Shown: piece by piece, positions 1 to 5,769 of the stretch | How the letters are laid out: every line of letters starts with the position of its first letter | Numbering within the stretch: position 1 is the first letter of the stretch | DNA from: Candidatus Dadabacteria bacterium | GTDB taxonomy: Bacteria > Desulfobacterota_D > UBA1144 > Nemesobacterales > CSP1-2 | Assembly: GCA_022615255.1 (NCBI GenBank) | Contig: JAKEHC010000018.1 | Coordinates: 1 to 12,399, forward strand | Direction: 5' to 3' | Length of the DNA: 12,399 bases | The notes under the pieces: generated by a model | What the model was told of the DNA's origin: nothing | Databases searched by the model: none | Seen by the model: the letters and a program-made list of their open reading frames with translations, nothing else | Made by a program: the position numbers and the translations under genes

Positions 1-188
1 TAATTCTTTTAATTCTAACTCTAGGCTCATAGAACCAACTTATCTATTTTGAAGCTCTAATATAATCCATTCTTTCTATTACATCAATATAATTTAGCCA
101 CCATCTCCATCAAAGGGGGCTCGAAATTCCGCATTTACCCCTCTAAGACTTTGATAATACAAAAATTTATGTAATCTTAATCGACAAG

Positions 189-214
189 AATGAGTAATGT
201 ATTCAACACTCATT
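189..214. repeat. 7-bp perfect inverted repeat
   Basis: AATGAGT at 189-195 and its exact reverse complement ACTCATT at 208-214 are separated by 12 nt. There is no T-tract after it, so a rho-independent terminator is unlikely. It could be an operator-type dyad or chance in AT-rich DNA. Confidence 0.3.
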
Positions 215-286
215 ATTAGTCATAAAATGCTCTATTTGCCTGAGCTAAGTTTTAGATGAAGATAAGTGGTATTAGGGTTTTTAGCT

Positions 287-320
287 TTGAACTTTAATAA
301 AGATTACAGGCTATGTAATC
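287..320 (+). promoter_or_regulatory. candidate promoter with overlapping dyad before the epimerase gene
   Basis: A -35-like TTGAAC lies at 287-292 and a -10-like TATGTA at 312-317 with a rather long 19-nt spacer. The -10 region lies inside a perfect inverted repeat GATTAC (302-307) / GTAATC (315-320) with a 7-nt centre, which would be a natural operator position. The match to sigma-70 consensus is only moderate and the call is inference. Confidence 0.25.
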
Positions 321-348
321 AATTTAGAATTAACAAGGAGTTATCGCA

Positions 349-1266
349 ATGAAAATCCTTCTAACCGGCGGCGCCGGATTTATCGGCTCCTGGGTAGCCG
401 ATGCCTTCATAAAGGATGGGCATAAGGTCCTAATAGTTGACGACCTTTCAACAGGAATGGAGGGAAATGTTCCAAGGAACGCCGAGTTTATAAAGGGTGA
501 TATCAGAGAACCTCTATTCCTTGAGGGGGTTTTTTCCGATTTCAAACCGGATATAGTCAACCATCATGCCGCACAGATAAACGTTAGGCGATCGGTAGAA
601 GACCCGGCATTTGACGCACATGTAAACATTATCGGCACGCTTAACCTCCTTGAGCTTTCCATGAAAAAAAACGTAAAAAGATTCATCTTTGCATCATCTG
701 GGGGCGCAATATACGGTGAGCCAAAGGAATTGCCCGCGGATGAAAACACATATCCTATTCCTATCTCGCCTTACGGAGCCTCGAAATACGCAATTGAAAC
801 ATACCTCGGCTATTTTAAATCAGTTCATGGACTCGATTATGTAGCCCTTAGATACTCAAACGTTTATGGACCGAGACAGAATCCACATGGCGAAGCAGGA
901 GTCCTAGCCATCTTCTGTGACAGAATCCTATCAGGAAAGCCTTGCGTGGTTTTTGGAGACGGAAATCAAACGAGGGATTATGTCTTTGTAGGCGATGTAG
1001 CGAAAGCAAATATGCTCAGTATTAATGCACCTTCCGGAAGATATAACATTGGAACTCAGGTAGAAACCTCGGTGAATGACCTTTTAGAAGCACTCAGGAA
1101 GGTAACCAAGCGGGAAATCAATGTAGAATACTCTCAGCCTCGGGCTGGAGAGGTGCTTAAGATTTGCCTCGATATTAAACTAGCGAAGCACGTCTTAGGC
1201 TGGTCTCCAGACGTAAATTTAGAGGACGGCATTTACCAAACATGGAAATGGTTTAGTGAAAGATAA
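349..1266 (+). CDS. NAD-dependent sugar-nucleotide epimerase/dehydratase (extended SDR, UDP-glucose 4-epimerase-like)
   Basis: This is a 305-aa extended short-chain dehydrogenase/reductase, a cytosolic enzyme class that epimerises or dehydrates NDP-sugars using bound NAD. The N-terminal Rossmann motif GGAGFIG is at residues 7-13, an acidic DDLS end of beta-2 at 31-34, the catalytic Ser region ASSGG at 115-119, and the YxxxK pair at Tyr142/Lys146. The substrate-side block RYSNVYGPRQ begins at 168, and DGNQTRDYVFVGDVA (204-218) is typical of GalE-like members. Length is normal for short bacterial or archaeal GalE homologues. The start is well supported by AAGGAG at 335-340, 8 nt before ATG. The O-methyltransferase gene follows 67 nt later on the same strand. 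Family is certain; the exact sugar (UDP-Glc/Gal, UDP-GlcNAc or dTDP-sugar) cannot be read from the sequence. Confidence 0.9.
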   Translation: MKILLTGGAGFIGSWVADAFIKDGHKVLIVDDLSTGMEGNVPRNAEFIKGDIREPLFLEGVFSDFKPDIVNHHAAQINVRRSVEDPAFDAHVNIIGTLNLLELSMKKNVKRFIFASSGGAIYGEPKELPADENTYPIPISPYGASKYAIETYLGYFKSVHGLDYVALRYSNVYGPRQNPHGEAGVLAIFCDRILSGKPCVVFGDGNQTRDYVFVGDVAKANMLSINAPSGRYNIGTQVETSVNDLLEALRKVTKREINVEYSQPRAGEVLKICLDIKLAKHVLGWSPDVNLEDGIYQTWKWFSER

Positions 1267-1333
1267 TTTAATCCCGTATCTCTTGTCCTTAGTTGACCTT
1301 GCACAATAAATTGGACTAACTAAACAACACACC

Positions 1334-2320
1334 ATGGATTTTTCAGAGTTAACTAGAATAAGCAGTGTATTCACGCACTCACGTATTCTTCAGGTTGGGG
1401 TGAAGCTCGGTGTGTTTGACCTGATTAAAAAGGATGGGAGTTCTTCGCTGGAGATTTCTAAAGCGCTTAGCACTAACCCTAGGGCAACGGAGCTTCTTCT
1501 CAACGCCCTTGTTGCCCTTAGGATATTGCGCAAGAAAAGAGATAGGTTTCACAATACAAATTCCTCGCTTAAGTACCTAGTAAAAACCTCGCCCGAATAC
1601 TTTGGCGGGATGATTACTTTTGAAGAAGCGTTATGGAATACCTGGGCAAACCTGGAAAAATCCATTCGCTCAGGAAAACCTGCAAGGCAAACCGACATGT
1701 ATCAAAAAACCGAAGTAGAGACTGAAAGGTTCATAATGGCTATGCACTCGCTCGTAAATGCAAGGGGTGATGCTCGTATTCTGAGCGATATGCTTGACTT
1801 TAGTCGTGCTAAAACGATGATAGATATAGGCTCGGGACCAGGGACATACGCAATAAAATTCCTAAAAAGATTCCCCCATCTAAAAATCACCATCTTGGAT
1901 CTTCCAGGGACACTCAAGATAACGAAGAAGGTTTTAAAAAAAGAAGGAGTGTATGGAAAGATCGAGCTTCTAGAATGCAATTATAACTCAGGTGAGATTC
2001 CAAAAGGCTTTGATATAGCCTTTCTTTCAAACATCATTCACAGTGAGAATGAAGAGGCAAATCAGAAACTCTTTAGAAAGGTATACAGGTCTTTAAACCC
2101 AGGTGGAGAAATCATAATCAAGGACCATATTCTTGATCCCACGCTCACGAGTCCGGCAGTCGGGGCACTATTCTCCATTCACATGCTTCTTACCACTAAG
2201 GGGCGTGATTACTCATTTAGAGAACTTAAAGGATGGCTGATAGGTGCAGGATTTAAGAAGGTAAGATGGATAAGGTTAAAACCCCCTCTTACGTCATCTC
2301 TAGTAATAGGAAGAAAATAA
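1334..2320 (+). CDS. SAM-dependent O-methyltransferase (acetylserotonin/caffeate OMT-like)
   Basis: This 328-aa protein has the two-part layout of plant-type O-methyltransferases. Residues about 10-90 form the winged-helix dimerisation domain (LGVFDLI, then RATELLLNALVALRIL). Residues about 150-328 form the class I methyltransferase fold. SAM motif I is IDIGSGPG at 163-170 and the acidic end of beta-2 is LDLPG at 188-192. The conserved His of the family is seen as NIIHSENEE at 233-241; in caffeate OMT the equivalent His is the catalytic base. LNPGGEIIIKDHILD (254-268) is the usual post-motif strand. Substrate is unknown; relatives act on small aromatic hydroxyls and, in phototrophs, on carotenoids or bacteriochlorophylls. 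No good SD precedes the ATG at 1334, which is odd beside its neighbours; translation may be weak or the start may lie slightly downstream. Confidence 0.85.
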   Translation: MDFSELTRISSVFTHSRILQVGVKLGVFDLIKKDGSSSLEISKALSTNPRATELLLNALVALRILRKKRDRFHNTNSSLKYLVKTSPEYFGGMITFEEALWNTWANLEKSIRSGKPARQTDMYQKTEVETERFIMAMHSLVNARGDARILSDMLDFSRAKTMIDIGSGPGTYAIKFLKRFPHLKITILDLPGTLKITKKVLKKEGVYGKIELLECNYNSGEIPKGFDIAFLSNIIHSENEEANQKLFRKVYRSLNPGGEIIIKDHILDPTLTSPAVGALFSIHMLLTTKGRDYSFRELKGWLIGAGFKKVRWIRLKPPLTSSLVIGRK

Positions 2321-2334
2321 TCGTTTTATTTAGT

Positions 2335-2371
2335 TTAGCCTTAAGATATTATTCATATAAAGAAAGGCTAA
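2335..2371. repeat. 8-bp perfect inverted repeat after the methyltransferase gene
   Basis: TTAGCCTT at 2335-2342 is matched exactly by AAGGCTAA at 2364-2371 with a 21-nt loop, starting 14 nt after the methyltransferase stop. The position fits a transcript-end hairpin. No T-tract follows, so rho-independent termination is not shown. Confidence 0.35.
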
Positions 2372-2394
2372 CCGAATGCTTGCCGGCAGGTTAA

Positions 2395-2423
2395 TTGATA
2401 ATCCCATTTTATCAGGGTAATAT
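2395..2423 (+). promoter_or_regulatory. sigma-70-type promoter with internal operator-like dyad
   Basis: TTGATA at 2395-2400 (5/6 to the -35 consensus) and TAATAT at 2418-2423 (4/6 to the -10) are spaced by exactly 17 nt. A transcript would start about 15 nt before the 2445 gene, just ahead of its SD. A perfect inverted repeat TGATAA (2396-2401) / TTATCA (2409-2414) with a 7-nt centre overlaps the -35 box and spacer, as expected for a repressor operator. No regulator is identified. Confidence 0.45.
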
Positions 2424-2444
2424 TACTTTTTTGGAGGTTTAAAA

Positions 2445-2645
2445 ATGAAGCGGAGATATGAAATTTCTCATGACGTTAGGGTTATTGATAGGGACATTCG
2501 TGAAGGTATTATAGCAAAAAAGGACTATGAGGAGTATTTAAAAAAACTTCCTGACATATCTGATAAGGGATGCCCCCTCGTAATCGAGGAAGAACCGGAA
2601 GAAACATCAGAAATAACACACAGTACGTCAGGAGAGAAGAAATGA
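2445..2645 (+). CDS. small hypothetical protein, 66 aa, first gene of a coupled pair
   Basis: I do not recognise a named family. The protein is small and highly charged. It opens with an RYEISHDVRVIDRDIREG segment (residues 4-21), then a likely helix with Lys/Glu-rich KKDYEEYLKKLPD (25-37), and ends in an acidic, low-complexity tail (EEEPEETSE, 48-56). No signal peptide, membrane segment or cysteine motif is present (one Cys at 43). The start is firm: GGAGG at 2433-2437 lies 7 nt before ATG. Its TGA overlaps the ATG of the next gene (ATGA, 2642-2645), so the two are translationally coupled and probably act together or are stoichiometrically expressed. Confidence 0.75.
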   Translation: MKRRYEISHDVRVIDRDIREGIIAKKDYEEYLKKLPDISDKGCPLVIEEEPEETSEITHSTSGEKK

Positions 2646-2848
2646 GGTGGGACTATAGAGTTATTCCTGTAGATGAGCTTTTCCCTGAACACCATGATCA
2701 TGATATTGCTGTTTCAAAGGATGCGGCAACAAGCAGAAGAGCAAAAATGGGAAAGGGCTTTGAAGAGAATTTAAACCAACTTGGAAACGAAGGTTGGGAG
2801 CTTGTAAACATATTTAGTGATTTTGGAATCTTTAAAAGACCAGGGTAA
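2642..2848 (+). CDS. DUF4177-like small protein, 68 aa
   Basis: The reading frame is open from further upstream, but the ATG at 2642 is the better start. It gives the ATGA overlap with the preceding stop, has a GGAGAGAAG SD at 2631-2639, and makes the protein begin MRWDYRV, the usual N-terminus of this family. The short beta-strand start (WDYRVIPVDEL, residues 3-13) and the late LNQLGNEGWELVNIF block (48-62) match the DUF4177 pattern, in which an N-terminal W-x-Y-x-V strand is followed by LN-x-hG-x-x-GWELV. The middle (14-47) is charged, with a His-rich patch HHDHD (17-21) that is not part of the family signature as I know it. Function is unknown for the family. No membrane or secretion signal is present. 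Confidence 0.75.
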   Translation: MRWDYRVIPVDELFPEHHDHDIAVSKDAATSRRAKMGKGFEENLNQLGNEGWELVNIFSDFGIFKRPG

Positions 2849-2880
2849 GAGTGCTGTTATTATTACTAAGGCAGTTTAAA

Positions 2881-2937
2881 TAACGATAGAATCCAGCAGA
2901 AACACTAAATAATCGTTAGAGGTTTCCTGCTTGTGGA
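2881..2937. ncRNA. candidate H-type pseudoknot: two interleaved inverted repeats
   Basis: Stem 1 is a perfect 7-bp pair, TAACGAT (2881-2887) with ATCGTTA (2912-2918). Stem 2 pairs AGCAGAAAC (2895-2903) with GTTTCCTGCT (2922-2931), 9 bp with one bulged C. It can be extended by TCC (2892-2894) with GGA (2935-2937) across a 3-nt bulge. The arms alternate 1-2-1'-2', so both can form at once only as a pseudoknot. It lies 33 nt after the DUF4177-like stop, so it could be a 3' UTR structure, the core of a small RNA, or a DNA recombination site. No T-tract follows. No covariation evidence is available here. Confidence 0.35.
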
Positions 2938-2993
2938 AATTGGCAATTTAGATTTATACCTGCTAACTTAACTCCCTAAATTAATTTACTTCA

Positions 2994-3051
2994 TATTCCG
3001 TGATTGGCATTCCTAATTCTGAGGCCGTGGGTTCGAATCCCGCCGGGAACT
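2994..3051 (+). pseudogene. tRNA-Arg(CCU)-like remnant lacking the D-arm
   Basis: The 3' half is a textbook tRNA. The T-stem GTGGG (3027-3031) / CCCGC (3039-3043) encloses TTCGAAT. A 5-nt variable loop AGGCC (3022-3026) precedes it. The 3' acceptor strand is CGGGAAC (3044-3050) with discriminator T3051 and no encoded CCA. The anticodon loop TTCCTAA (3010-3016) gives CCU (Arg). The anticodon stem TGGCA/TTCTG is poor (two wobble or U-G pairs and one C-U mismatch). Upstream, TATTCCG (2994-3000) can pair with five bases of the acceptor strand, but only 4 nt remain where the D-arm should be. I read it as a broken tRNA gene, perhaps an old integration scar. A functional minimal tRNA is unlikely in bacteria. 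Confidence 0.6.
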
Positions 3052-3104
3052 TAATGATTTCAATAACTTACGACATACCCTCATTATTAATTTCGTTTCT
3101 GTAA

Positions 3105-3237
3105 GTGAATCCGTCAATAATTGAATGGTAATACAAAATATAGCTGTATATACCAATAGAAATAATTTTACTAATCCCCGATAATTTCAATGCCTTTGAT
3201 TATAAGGCTTTATACCGGGATGCTAGTTTTTAGACTT
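3105..3237 (+). repeat. dispersed repeat, copy A
   Basis: This stretch is colinear with 5563-5695 at a constant offset of 2,458 nt at its start, middle and end. The first 20 nt match at 19 of 20 positions (GTGAATCCGTC core). The block 3155-3193 matches 5613-5651 at 31 of 39. The closing block TTTTTAGACTT (3227-3237) is identical. Between these blocks the copies have drifted, with small compensating indels. It has no coding potential and no transposase. Confidence 0.7.
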
Positions 3238-3405
3238 TCTTTTGCCTTTAGAGAAATCCACTCAGATAATTGGACAGACTTCATTAATTGGCACATTCTT
3301 AGTTATTAATAATTGAAGTTTTCTAATATTAATAGTTTGAGTTATTACTACTTTAAAATTTAATTTGAATCAACCCAAACGTGGTAAATTAGAAATATTG
3401 GAAAA

Positions 3406-5148
3406 ATGAGTATGACAAACGAAATTAAACTATATATTTCCATTTTGATTTGTAGTATTGCCTTAATACCCAAATTTAGCAATTACTTGAACGGTTTAAA
3501 TATCTCTAAAAGCCTTGAACCCCTTTTCAGTAGAATGGAATGTAATTACTTTAAGTATATTTTTTTGATTCTTTTGATTATTGCCGCCGCGGTGAGGCTA
3601 TGGCAGTTTGGGGAAGTTCCAAGGGGTTTTAACCAAGACGGTGCAATGGCAGCTGTTAACGCTCTAGCCATATCCCAATATGGAACTGATCGTTTTGGAA
3701 TGTGGTTGCCCGTGCATTTTAAATCATTCGAGAAAAGGCAAATGAGCGTTTTGCTGTCATATTTAAGTGTCCCATTTATTAAACTTTTCGGTCTCAACAG
3801 GATTACTACTCGTATAGTTTTAGTAATTGTAAGCTTATTTGCATTATACGCGTTATATTCCTTGTGTAAGCTAATGTTTGATAGAAAAGTGGCTGCGGTA
3901 GTTTTAGCATTGTGTGCCATAAATCCTTGGCAAATAATGCAAAGCCGATGGGCATTGGAGGGTAATTTGCTGCCGCATTTCTTTCTATTTTCTTTGTATT
4001 TTCTATGTTTAGGGTTGATAAAAAATAAAATTTTTTTATATGTATCAATGGTCTTTTTTGGACTAACAATGTACTCGTATGGAATCGCATGGTATTTAGT
4101 ACCATTGTTTTTGGTTATGGCAAGCTTATATTTGATTATCAAGAAAAAGATTAGCACCAAAGAATTTATTTTATCTGCTACAGTATATTTAGTTTTTGCA
4201 TGGCCTATTTTTGGAGTGATGATGTTATACTTTTTCAAACTACCAACCATTACCACGCCTTTTTTCACAATACCCTATTTCCCTGAATCTGTGAGGACTA
4301 AAGATATGCTGTTCTTTAGCGATAACTTTTTTACTCAAGTTAAGAATAATCTTGTTACAACTTTTCAAGTAGCCGTTGCTCAATCACCGGATGCTGCGTG
4401 GAATTCAATACCTGAGTATGGACCTTTATACCTATTTAGTACAGCGTTCACAATTGTTGGGCTAGGGGTGTTGGTAAAATATATTTTAAATAAATATTCA
4501 AAATGTTTTGTTTTTAACGAAGAAAAATATATTAGTACTTTTGTTTTAATTTGGCTTTTTGTATCATTTATTTCGGGCATAATAATTAATAATGTAGGTA
4601 TTAACAGGATCAATATTATTTTCTATCCAATGATAATGCTGACAGGTCTAGGAATCTATTGGATTGTAAGAAAAGTTAAACTATTTCTTGTGGTTATTTT
4701 AGTTCTTTACACATTTGGATTTATAGGATTTACATCAAGCTATTTTGGGAGACATTCAGATGTATTGGCTTCCTATTTTTATGACGGATTTGGTGAAGCG
4801 ATGGAATATATCAAAAAAATAGATTGTGATAGAATATATGTTACAAGCTGGACGAAGGGGAAAAACAGAAAATCTGTAATGGAGATACTTGTGCTTTTTC
4901 ATCATAAGATTGATGCCTTGTATTATCAAGGCAAAAAGGATTTGTATTCAAATAACGGGAAAATGCTTTTGCCTTTTTTGAAGCGTTATGAATTTGTTAA
5001 TATTGACGAGCTAGGAGTGAATCCGGGTGAAAATGCTGTTTACATCATTGATAATAATGAAATTCAAAAGTTTGACAAGGGAAAGTTCAAAATTGAACGG
5101 TTTGCATATTTTTCTGCAATAATTCCAAATAAGTTAAGGCATCAGTGA
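3406..5148 (+). CDS. GT39/ArnT-type polyprenyl-phosphate-sugar glycosyltransferase, integral membrane
   Basis: This 580-aa protein has a GT-C fold layout: about a dozen hydrophobic segments through residue ~445, then a soluble extracytoplasmic C-terminal domain (~455-580). The first large periplasmic loop carries GFNQDGAMAAVNA (74-86); Asp78 is at the position of the catalytic Asp of the PMT/ArnT family, although the usual following Glu is Gly here. AINPWQIMQSRWALEGN (171-187) and the late INRINIIFYP segment (399-408) are family hallmarks. Such enzymes move a sugar from an undecaprenyl- or dolichyl-phosphate donor to a lipid, glycan or protein outside the membrane. The acceptor is unknown. 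The gene stands alone, is visibly AT-richer than the epimerase and gua genes, has a weak SD, and is bracketed by direct repeats, all hinting at acquisition by transfer. A second Met three codons in is an alternative start. Confidence 0.85.
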   Translation: MSMTNEIKLYISILICSIALIPKFSNYLNGLNISKSLEPLFSRMECNYFKYIFLILLIIAAAVRLWQFGEVPRGFNQDGAMAAVNALAISQYGTDRFGMWLPVHFKSFEKRQMSVLLSYLSVPFIKLFGLNRITTRIVLVIVSLFALYALYSLCKLMFDRKVAAVVLALCAINPWQIMQSRWALEGNLLPHFFLFSLYFLCLGLIKNKIFLYVSMVFFGLTMYSYGIAWYLVPLFLVMASLYLIIKKKISTKEFILSATVYLVFAWPIFGVMMLYFFKLPTITTPFFTIPYFPESVRTKDMLFFSDNFFTQVKNNLVTTFQVAVAQSPDAAWNSIPEYGPLYLFSTAFTIVGLGVLVKYILNKYSKCFVFNEEKYISTFVLIWLFVSFISGIIINNVGINRINIIFYPMIMLTGLGIYWIVRKVKLFLVVILVLYTFGFIGFTSSYFGRHSDVLASYFYDGFGEAMEYIKKIDCDRIYVTSWTKGKNRKSVMEILVLFHHKIDALYYQGKKDLYSNNGKMLLPFLKRYEFVNIDELGVNPGENAVYIIDNNEIQKFDKGKFKIERFAYFSAIIPNKLRHQ

Positions 5149-5308
5149 GGTTTTGGGTGCATAATTAGTATATTGTAAAATAAATGATTCGTTGATTGTA
5201 CAAATCTAGTTTGTGAATAATTCAACCCTACTTCAACCCCCAAATTACATGCAAAGGAGATCTTTTCAATAGGCGTGTAAAAATCATTTAGGCAGCCTTC
5301 CCTTTTGG

Positions 5309-5452
5309 TTAACTTTCACATCCTCTACCATAGTCCAGAACTACCTGTAATTCAAGGAGTTCTTTGTAATTTTGATTATGAAATAGGCCATCCTTTTCGG
5401 TTAACACCTTATGCAGTGTGTTTGGAAACATATTCATGATTTCAAAAGCCAT
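5309..5452 (-). pseudogene. short unrecognised reading frame, possible gene remnant
   Basis: On the minus strand ATG at 5452 opens 47 codons (beginning MAFEIMNMF, ending LDYGRGCES) and the frame stays open about 23 codons further upstream (a KESYPLTIFIKNS segment). The amino-acid pattern is plausible for protein, with a helix-like NYKELLELQ stretch, but no family comes to mind. No SD stands before the ATG. Another frame overlaps it at 5442-5660. Two frames abutting like this between AT-rich repeats could be the decayed end of a frameshifted gene, or simply chance. Confidence 0.2.
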
Positions 5453-5562
5453 CTCTAAATTCAGAGAATTTTTTATAAATATCGTGAGCGGATAGGATTC
5501 CTTGACGTAGGTAGGGGGGCGTCGCTCCAGGGGTTACTATTATAAGCATTACAAATACGTCA

Positions 5563-5695
5563 GTGAATCCGTCAGTAATTGATAAGTAGAATCTATATAT
5601 AGCCGTATAAAGCATAGAAATACTTTTGATAATCCCCAATAAAATCGATGCTTTTAGCAACTCAGTATAAAGCCATATAACAGCTTTTTAGACTT
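5563..5695 (+). repeat. dispersed repeat, copy B
   Basis: This is the second copy of the repeat at 3105-3237, in the same orientation and of the same length. It sits 415 nt after the glycosyltransferase stop and 75 nt from the guaA stop. The two copies therefore form direct repeats around the glycosyltransferase gene. The GTGAATCCGTCAGTAATTGA head (5563-5582) and TTTTTAGACTT tail (5685-5695) are the best-kept parts. Confidence 0.7.
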
Positions 5696-5769
5696 CCTAT
5701 TTCTGAAACTCGATTTCTTCTAGTTAAATATTAAGCTCAGCCGGCTAAACTCAAAAGTCATATTGGAGC

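Larger units (their letters stand above)
1..348. other. AT-rich non-coding leader upstream of the epimerase gene
   Basis: I see no convincing gene here on either strand. The stretch is AT-rich with scattered stops. It holds a perfect 7-bp inverted repeat (AATGAGT 189-195 / ACTCATT 208-214), a 9-nt direct repeat TATGTAATC at 168-176 and 312-320, and a candidate promoter and dyad close to the epimerase start. It may carry the end of a transcription unit that begins outside the window, but no terminator with a T-tract is evident. Confidence 0.6.
2849..3405. other. gene-free interval with structured elements
   Basis: No credible protein gene is visible in these 557 nt. The longest plus-strand fragments (for example 29 codons from 3220) lack an SD and family features. 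The interval instead contains a pair of interleaved inverted repeats (2881-2937), a tRNA-like remnant (2994-3051) and a dispersed repeat copy (3105-3237), each listed separately. The 160 nt before the glycosyltransferase start are AT-rich with a weak SD (TTGGAAAA). Confidence 0.6.
5149..5769. other. convergent intergenic interval between the glycosyltransferase and guaA
   Basis: Two transcription units converge here. No full gene is visible. It contains a doubtful minus-strand reading frame (5309-5452), a second overlapping minus-strand frame (5442-5660) without a recognisable product, repeat copy B, and a twice-occurring CCTTTT(C)GGTTAAC motif (5301-5312 region and 5392-5405). I see no hairpin plus T-tract that would clearly end either transcript. 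The SD-like AAAGGAG at about 5251-5259 has no start codon behind it. Confidence 0.5.

Noticed and set aside
2570..2641. Longer N-terminus for the DUF4177-like protein (24 extra codons).
   Set aside because: The ATG at 2642 has its own SD, a coupled ATGA overlap and the expected family N-terminus; the extension overlaps the previous gene out of frame.
3546..4268. Long open frame on the minus strand opposite the glycosyltransferase gene (240 codons).
   Set aside because: It is the antisense shadow of a low-G+C membrane protein gene; it lacks an SD and family features, and the plus-strand frame has clear GT39 motifs.
5251..5280. SD-like AAAGGAG in the convergent spacer.
   Set aside because: No start codon with an open frame lies at a suitable distance; the nearby GTG is followed at once by a stop.
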